Below, piece after piece: positions 52,350-61,311 of a stretch of DNA of 64,000 bases (position 1 is the first letter of the stretch; every line of letters starts with the position of its first letter). Origin of the DNA: Nocardia rhamnosiphila NBRC 108938 (GTDB lineage: Bacteria; Actinomycetota; Actinomycetes; Mycobacteriales; Mycobacteriaceae); assembly GCF_000720425.1 (NCBI RefSeq), contig NZ_JOAJ01000001.1, positions 62,001-126,000 of the forward strand, read 5' to 3'. A model generated the notes under the pieces. The model worked only from the letters and a program-made list of their open reading frames with translations. It had not been told where the DNA came from and searched no databases. A program made the translations under genes and the position numbers.

Positions 52350-53756
52350 TCACCAATTCGTCAGCAGCAGATGGACCAGCAGCAGGGCCCCGGTGGCCTG
52401 GACGGCGAGCCAGGGGCGAACGTGCCCACGCGGCAGGAACGCCGTCGCCGCGAGCAACCACATATCGAACGGCAGCCAGATCCGTTCGGTCTCCGCCTTG
52501 CTCAACCCGCTGAGGTCGGCGGCGGCGACAGCGCAGACGGCGGCGGCGACCAGCAGCGCGGCCGGATCGAGGGTCCGTAGCCGGGACGGCGCCAGTGCCC
52601 GGGTGAGCGCCGCCGCCGTCGCGAGCCCGACCGCGCAGACCGTGGCGGCGAGATTGCCCCACCACCAGTACCCGAACGGGCGAGTGGTGGCGATCCCCTG
52701 GTAGTAGCGTTCGACCACCAGGTGATAGCCGTCGAGCCACCAGAATCCGGCGGCCGTGAAACCGGCCACCACGACCAGCGCGCCCAGCACGGCGGGCAGC
52801 AGCGGCCGCACCGTGCGGGCGCCGAGCAGCACCGCGACGGCGAGCAGGCCCATCAGGATCAGGCCGTAGTTCAGGTAGATCCCGAAGCCGAACAGCACTC
52901 CGGCCGCCGAAGCGGCCGGTATCGCGGTCCGGCGGGCCATGGGGGAATCGGGTCCCGGAACGGGCGGCCGGTCGCTCCCGGCGAGGTGGGCGGATCGCGC
53001 GCCCGCGGCGACGGCCAGCAGCGCCACGGCCCACGCCGTGACCCCGGCGAAGAGAGCGTCGGCGGATACCGCGATCCAGATGGCCGCCGGCGCGAGCACC
53101 AGAAACGGCAATGCCCGGCGGGCCCGGTCCTCGGCGCCCAGAGCGCGCAACGCGACCGCCACCGCGATCGGCGCGCTGCAGCCCGCCAGGACGCAGATGA
53201 TCCCCGCCCAGGTGGATCCACCCAGGCCTATCCGGTCTAGCACAACGAAGAACAGCAGCGCGCCGGGCGGATGGCCGGAAACGTGCGTGGTCCAGGAATC
53301 CGGTTGTCCGTCGACGATCCGGCCGGCGAACGAGTCCAGCATCGCCGGGATATCGGTGACTCCGGGCACCTCGGCCGGATATTCGTGGCCGTCGGCCAGC
53401 CGCGCGGTGAAACCCCGCCGCCACCCGTCCACCAGGGCGAGTGCGAACGCCCATACCACCGCGGTGAGATAACCGACGGTGAGCAGTCGTCGCCAGGGGA
53501 GCCGGTCGGTCAGTGCCGGGCCCCGGGCGACCACGGCCGCCGACAGCGCCAGTGCCGGGAGGGAGCCCCAGCCGATATGCGGCGACCAGTGGCCGAAAAT
53601 GGGCGCGGCGGCGGCGAACAGACTGCGCCGCCACGATTCGCCGGCCAGTTGCGGAACGGTGAACGCGGCCGCCACCAACAGCGCCGCGCCCACCGCCCCG
53701 AGCAGCTCGCCCCGGAACCGGGTGCGGGGGTCGGCGATCTCGATCAGCTCCGGCAC
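52350..53756 (-). CDS. Polytopic membrane protein, glycosyltransferase-like
   Basis: 468 residues from a GTG preceded by AGGGTGG; a GTG at 53816 would add 20 residues without a ribosome site. About 11 membrane helices, with VPQLAGESWRRSLFAAAAP and HVSGHPPGALLFFVVL in large loops. The overall plan resembles GT87/GT39-type polyprenol-linked sugar transferases of Mycobacteriales, but no clear catalytic Asp motif is evident after the first helix. It is the first gene of an operon with the kinase-like and deacetylase genes (gaps of 7 and 4 bases). Confidence 0.72.
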   Translation of the reverse strand: MPELIEIADPRTRFRGELLGAVGAALLVAAAFTVPQLAGESWRRSLFAAAAPIFGHWSPHIGWGSLPALALSAAVVARGPALTDRLPWRRLLTVGYLTAVVWAFALALVDGWRRGFTARLADGHEYPAEVPGVTDIPAMLDSFAGRIVDGQPDSWTTHVSGHPPGALLFFVVLDRIGLGGSTWAGIICVLAGCSAPIAVAVALRALGAEDRARRALPFLVLAPAAIWIAVSADALFAGVTAWAVALLAVAAGARSAHLAGSDRPPVPGPDSPMARRTAIPAASAAGVLFGFGIYLNYGLILMGLLAVAVLLGARTVRPLLPAVLGALVVVAGFTAAGFWWLDGYHLVVERYYQGIATTRPFGYWWWGNLAATVCAVGLATAAALTRALAPSRLRTLDPAALLVAAAVCAVAAADLSGLSKAETERIWLPFDMWLLAATAFLPRGHVRPWLAVQATGALLLVHLLLTNW

Positions 53757-53870
53757 AGAGGCCACCCTAGGCCGGTCCGGCCCGGTGGCAGCGCATTCAC
53801 CAGCAAATTCGGACACGACGTCATGGTTTTGTCACCGGATTTCCGCCGCTGTGGGCTTAGCGTGGCACCC

Positions 53871-54542
53871 ATGCCGACAGAGCACCGCGAACCGGCAGGT
53901 GTCACCGTGGTGATCCCGTGCCGCAACGAAGCCGAGGCGTTGCCGGCGGTGCTGGCCGCGCTTCCCGCCGGATATCAGGCGATCGTCGTCGACAACGGGT
54001 CGACCGACGACACCGCCGCCGTCGCGATCGGATACGGCGCCCGGGTGATCACCGAACCGCGCCCCGGTTACGGGGCCGCGGTACAGGCCGGTATCGCCGC
54101 GGCCCGCACCGAACTGGTCGCCGTCCTCGACGGCGACGGATCGATGGACCCCGGGGAGCTACCCCGGCTGGTGGCCGAAATCCGCGCCGGCGCCGATCTC
54201 GCGGTGGGCCGCCGCCGGCCGGTGAGCGGCGGGGTCTGGCCGTGGCATACCCGGCTCGGCAACCGTGTCGTCGCCGGTCGGCTGCGCCGCCGCTACGGAC
54301 TGCCGGTGCACGATATAGGCGCCATGCGGGTCGCGGGCCGGGAGCGGCTGGAATCGCTGGGCCGATTGCACGATCGCTTCGGGTATCCCCTGGAACTGCT
54401 CGTCCGCGCCGCCGCGGCGCAGTGGGATGTGCGCGAGGTCGATATCAGCTACCGGGCGCGCGCCGGTGGGCGGTCGAAGATATCGGGGACGGCACGGGGA
54501 TCACTGCGGGCGACCCGTGATTTCCTGACGGTCCTGCGGTGA
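53871..54542 (+). CDS. Glycosyltransferase family 2 (dolichyl-phosphate-mannose-synthase-like)
   Basis: 223 residues. TVVIPCRNEAEALPAVLAAL, IVVDNGSTDDTAAVA and LDGDGSMDPGEL (DXD) are the donor site, PVHDIGAMRVAGRERL and GYPLELLVRAAA the acceptor half. This is the small cytosolic GT2 type that charges polyprenyl phosphate. It is divergent from the membrane glycosyltransferase-like gene, which could use its product. Its stop overlaps the DUF2064 start (GTGA). Confidence 0.88.
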   Translation: MPTEHREPAGVTVVIPCRNEAEALPAVLAALPAGYQAIVVDNGSTDDTAAVAIGYGARVITEPRPGYGAAVQAGIAAARTELVAVLDGDGSMDPGELPRLVAEIRAGADLAVGRRRPVSGGVWPWHTRLGNRVVAGRLRRRYGLPVHDIGAMRVAGRERLESLGRLHDRFGYPLELLVRAAAAQWDVREVDISYRARAGGRSKISGTARGSLRATRDFLTVLR

Positions 54543-55273
54543 ACCGGGTCGCCGGGTCGCCCGCTCCGGGACCGGACGGCGACGGCCGCCCCGGTGGCGC
54601 GCCGGTGCCGGTGGCAGTGCTGGTGGTGGCCAAGGCGCCGGTCGCCGGATACGCCAAGACCCGGCTGACCCCGCCACTGACGCCGGTGCAGGCCGCCCGG
54701 TTGGCGGCCGCCGCACTGCTGGACACCCTCGACGCGGTGCGCGCCTGCCCGGTCGCCCACCGGGTGGTCGCGTTCACCGGCGATCTGGACGCCGCGGAGT
54801 TCGGCGGCGAGATAGCGCGGAGCCTGGCCGATTTCGAGGTGGTTCCGCAGCGCGGCCCGGGTTTCGCGGTGCGGCTGGCCAACGCTCACGCCGATACCGC
54901 GCGGGCGGGGCTGCCGGTATTGCAGATCGGGATGGACACTCCCCAGCTCGGCCCGCGAGTGCTCACCCACGCGGCCCGCACCCTGGCCTCCGGGGCCGAC
55001 GCGTTGCTGGGCCCCGCCACCGACGGCGGCTGGTGGGGGCTGGGGCTGTCCGATCCGCGGGCGGCCCGGCTGCTCGCGGAGGTGCCCATGTCCACGGCGG
55101 CCACCGGCGACCGCACTCGGGGCGTCCTGGGCGCCCACGGATATCGGGTCGGGTTGCTGCCCGCCCTCACCGATGTCGACCACTACGCCGACGCCCTGCG
55201 GGTCGCCGCCGGCTGTTCCGGGCGGTTCGCCGCGGAGGTGACGGCACTCGGCGCCACGCGGGCCGCCCGGTGA
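54539..55273 (+). CDS. DUF2064 (TIGR04282) glycosyltransferase-like protein
   Basis: 244 residues from a GTG overlapping the GT2 stop. LVVAKAPVAGYAKTRLTPPLTP is the nucleotide-binding loop, FEVVPQRGPGFAVRLANA the second motif, and PVLQIGMDTPQLGPRVLTHA with ATDGGWWGLGL the catalytic core. The family is related to CofC/CobY nucleotidyltransferases and occurs next to GT2 genes as here. It probably makes or uses an activated small molecule for the neighbouring enzymes. Confidence 0.85.
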   Translation: MNRVAGSPAPGPDGDGRPGGAPVPVAVLVVAKAPVAGYAKTRLTPPLTPVQAARLAAAALLDTLDAVRACPVAHRVVAFTGDLDAAEFGGEIARSLADFEVVPQRGPGFAVRLANAHADTARAGLPVLQIGMDTPQLGPRVLTHAARTLASGADALLGPATDGGWWGLGLSDPRAARLLAEVPMSTAATGDRTRGVLGAHGYRVGLLPALTDVDHYADALRVAAGCSGRFAAEVTALGATRAAR

Positions 55274-55914
55274 TCGGCCGCTTCGATCCGGCCCTGACCG
55301 GCCACGACTGCTGGATCCGCTCCACCGACGGCGCGCGCACCCGGCTGCCGACCCGCCGCTGGCTCGGCGGTGCCCGGATCACCGCCGCCGACCGGCATGT
55401 GGACGCGGCCCTGGTCGGGTGTTGTGACGGACCGACGGTCGATCTGGGCTGCGGGCCGGGGCGGTTGGTGGAGGCCCTGTGCCGTCGCGGTGTGATCGCG
55501 CTCGGCGTCGATATCTCGCCCACCGCCGTCGCGGTCACCCGCCACCGGGGCGCCCCGGCCGTGGCCCGCGATATCTTCGGGCCGCTGCCCGGCGACGGCC
55601 GGTGGCACTACGCGCTACTGGCCGACGGGAACATCGGTATCGGCGGCGACCCGCATCGCGTCCTGCGTCGTGTCGACGGCCTACTCCGGCCGGGCGGCCT
55701 GGCCGTTGTCGAATTCTCCGGTCCCGGCACCGGTATCGGTGTCCGGCAGATCCGGCTGGAAACCCGCACCGAGGCCGGGGACTGGTTTCCCTGGGCCGAG
55801 GCGGGTATCGATCACGCCGCCGGGCTGGCGGGGGAGACCGGGTTCGATCTGCTCACCACGGCCGATATCGCGGGACGTCATATCGCCTGGCTGCGCAGCG
55901 GCACACGCCGCTGA
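55270..55914 (+). CDS. Class I SAM-dependent methyltransferase
   Basis: 214 residues, GTG overlapping the preceding stop. VDLGCGPGRLVEALCRRGV is motif I, ALGVDISPTAVAVTRH motif II, LADGNIGIGGDPHRVLRRVDGLLRPGGLAVVEF covers the post-I region. Third gene of the GT2-DUF2064-methyltransferase operon, a set that recurs as a unit in actinobacteria with glycosylated membrane products. Substrate unknown. Confidence 0.85.
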   Translation: MIGRFDPALTGHDCWIRSTDGARTRLPTRRWLGGARITAADRHVDAALVGCCDGPTVDLGCGPGRLVEALCRRGVIALGVDISPTAVAVTRHRGAPAVARDIFGPLPGDGRWHYALLADGNIGIGGDPHRVLRRVDGLLRPGGLAVVEFSGPGTGIGVRQIRLETRTEAGDWFPWAEAGIDHAAGLAGETGFDLLTTADIAGRHIAWLRSGTRR

Positions 55915-55927
55915 GCCCGACGGCGGG

Positions 55928-56425
55928 TCACTGCGCGGCGGGCCCGTCCGGGGCGAAGCACCTCTGATAGAGAGCGCGCATCTCCGGCTCGAACTCGGGC
56001 GCCGGACCCTCGGCGACCACACCGGGCGCTACCTGCGTGATCGGCAGAGCGGCCACCGGTGCCACCGGAGCACCCCACTCGCGCAACCATTCGGCGAGCC
56101 GACCGCTCGAGGTGGCGAACACGATGCGGCCGAGCCCGACCCAGCCGTGGGCGGCCGAACACATCGGGCAGTGTTCTCCCGAGGTGTAGACCGTGGCCGC
56201 CGCGCGGTCGGCCGGGGTGAGGTGGGTGGCCGCCCAGCGGCAGATCTCGAATTCCGGATGCCGGGTGTTGTCACCGCCGGCCACGCGATTGCGGTCCTCG
56301 AACAGCACCTCGCCGGTGGCGGCGACCAGGAGCGATCCGAACGGCTCGTCCCCGGCGGCCAGCGCCTCACGGGCGAGTTCGACACAGCGGCGCAGGTGCT
56401 CCCGATCGTGCGCGGAAATCGTCAT
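55928..56425 (-). CDS. Nucleoside/nucleobase deaminase
   Basis: 165 residues, ATG after GGATGGGG. The zinc motifs are TRHPEFEICRWA (HPE) and SGEHCPMCSAAHGW (PCxxC-type), with DEPFGSLLVAA upstream. This is the cytosine/guanine deaminase branch of the CDA superfamily (GuaD/TadA-like). It probably deaminates a purine base or nucleoside. The 270 bases to the cutinase stop show no gene. Confidence 0.88.
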   Translation of the reverse strand: MTISAHDREHLRRCVELAREALAAGDEPFGSLLVAATGEVLFEDRNRVAGGDNTRHPEFEICRWAATHLTPADRAAATVYTSGEHCPMCSAAHGWVGLGRIVFATSSGRLAEWLREWGAPVAPVAALPITQVAPGVVAEGPAPEFEPEMRALYQRCFAPDGPAAQ

Positions 56426-56695
56426 GGCCCCATCCTCGCCGATGACGGCAGGCCAGGGCCGGGGTGGTGGGCCGGATACCAGGATCCGGCCCACCACTAT
56501 CCGTTCGGCCGCCTGGGCACTGTGCCCGATGACCGTGCGGCATATCTCGACCACCGAACGGCGACCTGCCCGGAGCGTGCCCGGCCGTGGGCCGTCGTCC
56601 GGAGCCGACGTCCCTGCCCGGTTCAGCGCATCGTGACGGCCGGCTGTCCGGTGCCGGACGGCATCCACCGTGGGCCCGGCCGGTGCGCCGACGAA

Positions 56696-58471
56696 TCAGG
56701 GCGCTGGTACGGCCGCGGTGGTGGTCCCCTGCGGGGTCGTACTCGGGACGGGCGCTTCCGAGCTGCTGTTCACCGCGACCTGCGGGGGCGTGGGCCGGGT
56801 CGTCACCGGCGGAGTCGTCGCTTCGCGGGTGGCGACGACAGTGCCGGTCTCCGTCGCCTCCGGCGTGGTGGCCGGCGGCTCGGTGGTGGTTTCCGTGGTC
56901 GGCGGCGCCGTGGTCGTGGTCGTGGAACCGGTGGTGGCCGGGCCGGTGGTGGTCGGGGTACCGGTCGCCGGTCGCGTGGTCACCGGGGCGGTCCCGCTGG
57001 TCGTCGGCGCGGCCGTGGTGCTGGTCGCCGCCGCGCTGGTCGTGGGCTCGGTCGTGGTCTCCGCTGCCGCCCGGTAGGCGTCGTCGAGGTCCGCGGCTGT
57101 CGGGGCCGACTCGGTGTCCACCGGTTCGCCGGCCTGCGCCTGCTTCGCCAGATGGGTGAGCCAGGCCGCCGCGTATTCGGCGGAGGTCAGTGTTTTGCCG
57201 TTCCCCGGGTCGGCGTCGCGCCAGTAGTCGAAGTGGTGACCGGTGGCGTTGGGGCCGAGCGTGAGCTGGTAGGGGTCGGACAGGATCACCGGGATCGTGT
57301 TCTGGTTCGTGACGATCAGGCCCACGATCTCGTTGAGGACCTTCTGCGGCAGATAGGCCAGCGGGGACATCTGATCGGTCGAGATGGAATCGGCGGGGGT
57401 CCCGGGTGCGGCCGGCGCGCCGGGTTCGTAGGCCGGATCCGAGACCCGCAGCAGCACCTCGAGGAAGGTTTCGTCACTGGCCATCCAGTTGGGCTGCGAC
57501 TGGATATCGGCCAGCGCCAGCAGCGCGACCCGGCTGAGGACCACCGCGACATCCTGGCCGGTGGCAGGGTTGAGGCCCTCGCGTTCGAGGGCGTCGACGT
57601 TCATCTGCCGCGCCACATTGACCACCAGTTGCAGCAGCGCGATATTGTCCGGCGCCGCGCAGGTGAGGTCGCCGTCGGAGCAGAAGGAGGCGATCTTGCC
57701 GTTCAGCGCGCCGAAATCGCCGCTGGTCCCGGCCACCGCGCCCTGCCCGGGGACGGGTTTGCCGCCGTTCTGGTAGAGCTGATCGAAATTGTCCGGGTTG
57801 CCGTTCGGGTTCTGGGCGCCGGGGAAGGGGCCGTCGCCCGCCGAGCGGCCGGAGTCGGCGAGAATGACCACACCGGTGACCTTGGCGGGATCGACGATGG
57901 CATAGCCGCCGTCCTGCTGCTCCTGGTGCCCGACCTCCATGGCCACCCGCCGGACCACATCGGCGCCTTCGCTGTACCCCACGATCGCGAACCGGGTGTC
58001 CGGGCAGGCCTGCGCGATCTCCCGCATCACCTGCTGGGTGTTGGCGACACCGGTGGTGACGGCGTCCTCGTAGGTGGCCATGTTCGCGGGGTAGGCGATG
58101 TAGACGGCGGCATACGAGCCGGGGTCCACATCATCGGCGGGCGCGTTGACCACCGGGTCGACCCATTCGCTGCTGTGATCGCCGGACAGCGCCGCGGGCA
58201 GCGGGTTGCCGTTGGCGTCCACCAGCAGTTTCGTGGTGCCCTGGGCCGGTGTGTCGCCGCGGCCGGCGACCGAGATGGTGACCATATCGTGGCATTCGGT
58301 GACCGACGCCTTGAGCTGCGTCTCGGCCTGCTGGGCCGGTGTGGTCACCGAGTAGGTCGCGGCCACCGCCGCCACCACGCCGAGCGTGGCGGGGGCCGCG
58401 ATCGCCGCGGCGAGTCGGTGCTGCGTCAGGTAGGTGCGGGCGCGCACCAGGTGATCACTGCGGAAAGCCAT
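56696..58471 (-). CDS. Cutinase family protein with Thr-rich tail
   Basis: 591 residues. A hydrophobic segment (LAAAIAAPATLGVVAAVAATY) acts as signal or anchor. The cutinase fold spans about 55-330: VTECHDMVTISVAGRGDTPAQ, VYIAYPANMATYEDAV, IVGYSEGADVVRRVAMEV (Ser about 167) and VVILADSGRSAGDGPF. Residues 460-591 are Thr/Pro/Ala-rich low complexity, suited to spanning the cell wall or carrying glycans. Mycobacterial cutinase-like proteins hydrolyse mycolate or other lipid esters. The tail is unusually long for the family. Confidence 0.85.
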   Translation of the reverse strand: MAFRSDHLVRARTYLTQHRLAAAIAAPATLGVVAAVAATYSVTTPAQQAETQLKASVTECHDMVTISVAGRGDTPAQGTTKLLVDANGNPLPAALSGDHSSEWVDPVVNAPADDVDPGSYAAVYIAYPANMATYEDAVTTGVANTQQVMREIAQACPDTRFAIVGYSEGADVVRRVAMEVGHQEQQDGGYAIVDPAKVTGVVILADSGRSAGDGPFPGAQNPNGNPDNFDQLYQNGGKPVPGQGAVAGTSGDFGALNGKIASFCSDGDLTCAAPDNIALLQLVVNVARQMNVDALEREGLNPATGQDVAVVLSRVALLALADIQSQPNWMASDETFLEVLLRVSDPAYEPGAPAAPGTPADSISTDQMSPLAYLPQKVLNEIVGLIVTNQNTIPVILSDPYQLTLGPNATGHHFDYWRDADPGNGKTLTSAEYAAAWLTHLAKQAQAGEPVDTESAPTAADLDDAYRAAAETTTEPTTSAAATSTTAAPTTSGTAPVTTRPATGTPTTTGPATTGSTTTTTAPPTTETTTEPPATTPEATETGTVVATREATTPPVTTRPTPPQVAVNSSSEAPVPSTTPQGTTTAAVPAP

Positions 58472-58573
58472 GTCCCGAGCTCCATTCGACTACTGGTAAA
58501 TGGACGGACAGGCCCCCCGACGGGCCATTGCGTCACCGGAGAAGTCGCGGCCCGGGTGCGCGGCGTTACGGGT

Positions 58574-60166
58574 TCACTTCGGGTCCAGTGCCCCCTGGTG
58601 ATAGGACACCGACGGATTCCACAGGAAGAAACTGTCGATACCGGTCCGGTAGGTCGCGTCGATCTGAGCTCTGACCTGGGCATCTCCGTAGTCCGCCCCG
58701 AGGCTGAAATCCTGCAGCCACGGGATCACCTTCGCGTTCGTGCCCAAGGTCGCGGTCCGGAAGTCGCGGAGTGCGGCCGCCACGATGTCGTAGGGCTGGT
58801 TGTTCGGATCGGCGACTCCGTACTCCCCGGTGTTCCAGTGCGAGGGGTAGATCATCGGCGCCACGAAATCCACCTGTTCCGCGATGAGCGGGATGTCCTG
58901 GGCGATCTGGTCGGGCCGGGAGGCGGCGATACCGTAGACCGCCGCGCTGAGATGGGCGCCGGCGGTGTGTACCGGTTCCCGGGCCTGCCCCAGGAATCCG
59001 GCGACGGCGCGGGTCGCCGGTCCGGTGAGCCCGGGGAACTTCATACTCGAGAGGCTGCCGTCGGGCCGGCGGACGTAGTCGTACATGACTCCGTCGAAGC
59101 CCAGTTCGGCGGCCTCGACGGCGAGCGCGATGTTGTAGGCACGCACCTCGGGATGGGCGAAATTGGTGAACGCGATGGCGCCGTAGTGGCTGGAATAGGG
59201 TTGACCGGCCGGGTTCTGCACCACCCAGTCGGGCCGCTTGTTGTGCCAGGCCCAGCCGGCCAGGGTGGGGTCTCGGAAGGCCACGATCCGGCCGACCACC
59301 TGCACCCCCATGTCGTGCAGCTGCCGCAGCGCGTCGCGGGCCCGGTAGATCGGGGTGGCGGCGCCGGTGCTGCGGGCCAGCGGGACCTGCGAGTCGTAGC
59401 CGACGACGCCGTCCTCGTCCTTGATATCGAGCTGGACCGTATCGATCCGGCCCTGCCGGGCCATATCCAGCACCGATTCACGCATCCCGTCGTGCGACCA
59501 GGCATGGGCGGTGACGTGCACCGCGCGCATCCGCGGCAGCTCGATCCCCGCGGCCAGCGGCCGGCTCGTCTCATTACCCGCCGCGTCGACGGCGACCACC
59601 GCGGCACCGGAGGGATGACGCGGCAGCTCGGTCTCGAAGCTGCCGTCGGGTGCGGGAGTGACCTGCTGCGTGCCGATCGAGACGTGCACCGCGTCGGGCG
59701 CCCGCCCGCGCACCGTGACGGGGTCCCGGTAGGAGCCCACGGCCGGCGGTGGCGTCACGTCCAGCGCCGGGGCGGTGGTGTCGACGGTGAAGGTCGCCGA
59801 CGCGGTGGGTTCGTCGCGTAACCACCCGAGCGCCCCACCGGCCGGGATCCGCGCGGTGACGGTGTGCTCGCCGTCGGTCAGACCCTCCGGGCGGTAGAGC
59901 ACCGTCTCGCCCTCCACCCGGCCGGTGACCGCGCCGCCGTCCACAGCGAGTTCCACCGCCCGCGGGTCGTGTCCGGCAGCATCCACCCGCAGCACCAGAT
60001 CTTTCAGGGCGGCGGCACCGACCGGCCCCGGCGGTAGGCCGCTCAGGGGTAGCGCGGGTGCCGGGGACCGGCCGGCTCCGACACCGACCGCGACCAGCAC
60101 GACCGCCAGGACAACACCGAAGGCCGAGACCACCAACCGTTTACGATCGGCGCCCCGGAACCGCAT
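58574..60166 (-). CDS. Secreted glycoside-hydrolase-like protein (DUF4015 type)
   Basis: 530 residues; ATG at 60166 chosen over a GTG two codons upstream. An N-terminal anchor (LVVSAFGVVLAVVLVAVGVGA) is followed by two Ig-like repeats (LRVDAAGHDPRAVELAVDG, VTVRGRAPDAVHVSIG) and a TIM-barrel domain: VQLDIKDEDGVVGYDSQ, AWHNKRPDWVVQNPAGQPY, FDGVMYDYVRRPDG and DFVAPMIYPSHWNTGEYG. These are hallmarks of the putative glycoside hydrolase family PF13200. Acts outside the membrane on an unknown glycan. Its divergent partner at 60285 encodes a deacetylase lipoprotein. Confidence 0.82.
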   Translation of the reverse strand: MRFRGADRKRLVVSAFGVVLAVVLVAVGVGAGRSPAPALPLSGLPPGPVGAAALKDLVLRVDAAGHDPRAVELAVDGGAVTGRVEGETVLYRPEGLTDGEHTVTARIPAGGALGWLRDEPTASATFTVDTTAPALDVTPPPAVGSYRDPVTVRGRAPDAVHVSIGTQQVTPAPDGSFETELPRHPSGAAVVAVDAAGNETSRPLAAGIELPRMRAVHVTAHAWSHDGMRESVLDMARQGRIDTVQLDIKDEDGVVGYDSQVPLARSTGAATPIYRARDALRQLHDMGVQVVGRIVAFRDPTLAGWAWHNKRPDWVVQNPAGQPYSSHYGAIAFTNFAHPEVRAYNIALAVEAAELGFDGVMYDYVRRPDGSLSSMKFPGLTGPATRAVAGFLGQAREPVHTAGAHLSAAVYGIAASRPDQIAQDIPLIAEQVDFVAPMIYPSHWNTGEYGVADPNNQPYDIVAAALRDFRTATLGTNAKVIPWLQDFSLGADYGDAQVRAQIDATYRTGIDSFFLWNPSVSYHQGALDPK

Positions 60167-60284
60167 GAGCACAACGCATCAACTCCCACGAACACTGTCC
60201 CGTCAATATGGACAGAACGCGCCCCGCTCAATCGCTTTCCCGGAGACGGAACGTAAATCGTTGTCGGCACGTAACATTCGGGCG

Positions 60285-61304
60285 ATGGTGCGGTCCCCGG
60301 GAGCAGTCGTACGGGCAGTGGTGGCGGCGGTGGTGTGCGCGGCGGCCACGGCCTGCGGGGGAACACCCGGTGCGCAACCGCCGCAGACCACCCCGGCGGT
60401 CCCGGCGCCGCCGGCGGTGACCACCCCACCCCCGCCGGACCCGGCGGCCGTGGGCGCCGACGAACTCGGTGTGGTCCCGATACTGATGTATCACCAGCTC
60501 TCGCCGCGGCCGGCCGGCGAATACGACCAGACGCCCGCCGAGTTCCGCGCCGAACTCGACCGGCTCCACCGGGAGGGATACCGGCCGATCACCGCCGCGC
60601 AGTACGCCGCGGGAACAGTGGACATCCCGGCGGGGACCCATCCCGTGGTGCTCACCTTCGACGACTCCACCACCAGCCAGCTGCGATTCACCGCCGACGG
60701 CGTGCCCGCTCCGGATTGCGCGGTGGCCGTCCTGGAGGAATTCGCGGCCCGGCATCCGGACTTCCCCGCCCGGGCCACTTTCTACGTCACCGACGATGCC
60801 TTCGGGGGTGATCCACGCGCCCTGCCGTGGCTGGCCCGCCACGGCTACGAGATCGGCGCGCACACCGCGACCCACCCGGACCTCGGCTCGCTGGATGCCG
60901 CGGGTGTGCAGCGGGAACTGGCGCAGAATGTGCGGGCGATCGGGGCCGCCGCCCCGGGCACCGAGGTGCGCACCATGGCCCTGCCGCTGGGCTCGGCCCC
61001 GGCCGACCCCGCTCTCGCTCTCGCCGGGAGCTGGGACGGCACCGGCTACCGGTTCGAGGCCGCGATGCTGGTCGGGGCGAACCCCGCCCCCTCCCCGTTC
61101 GGCGCGGTGGACCCCGCCGCGGTGCCGCGGATCCGGTCCGGTCTCGGGCGGGTGCCGTTCGATTCCGCCCACTGGCTCGACGAACTCGCGGCGAATCCGG
61201 AGTCACGCTTCACCTCCGACGGCGACCCGCAGCGGATCTCGTTTCCCCGTGCCGCGGCCGGTGATCTCGCCCCGCGCTGGGCCGGGCGGGCCGCCCCGTA
61301 CTGA
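60285..61304 (+). CDS. Polysaccharide deacetylase lipoprotein
   Basis: 339 residues. Signal peptide with lipobox (VVAAVVCAAATACGG, acylated Cys near 26), then a Pro-rich spacer and a NodB-like domain: VVPILMYHQLSP, PVVLTFDDSTTSQL (catalytic Asp pair), IGAHTATHPDLGSLD (metal His pair) and RTMALPLGSAP. A Ser follows the Asp pair. It would be anchored to the outer face of the membrane and deacetylate peptidoglycan or another wall polymer. Divergent from the glycoside-hydrolase-like gene, 118 bases apart. Confidence 0.85.
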   Translation: MVRSPGAVVRAVVAAVVCAAATACGGTPGAQPPQTTPAVPAPPAVTTPPPPDPAAVGADELGVVPILMYHQLSPRPAGEYDQTPAEFRAELDRLHREGYRPITAAQYAAGTVDIPAGTHPVVLTFDDSTTSQLRFTADGVPAPDCAVAVLEEFAARHPDFPARATFYVTDDAFGGDPRALPWLARHGYEIGAHTATHPDLGSLDAAGVQRELAQNVRAIGAAAPGTEVRTMALPLGSAPADPALALAGSWDGTGYRFEAAMLVGANPAPSPFGAVDPAAVPRIRSGLGRVPFDSAHWLDELAANPESRFTSDGDPQRISFPRAAAGDLAPRWAGRAAPY

Positions 61305-61311
61305 GGGTCGT

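Noticed and set aside
55670..59821. A 1383-codon open frame on the plus strand
   Set aside because: It is antisense to the cutinase and glycoside-hydrolase genes, which have clear domains and signal peptides. Long antisense frames are expected with strong GC3 bias, and its translation is Gly/Arg/His-rich without domains.
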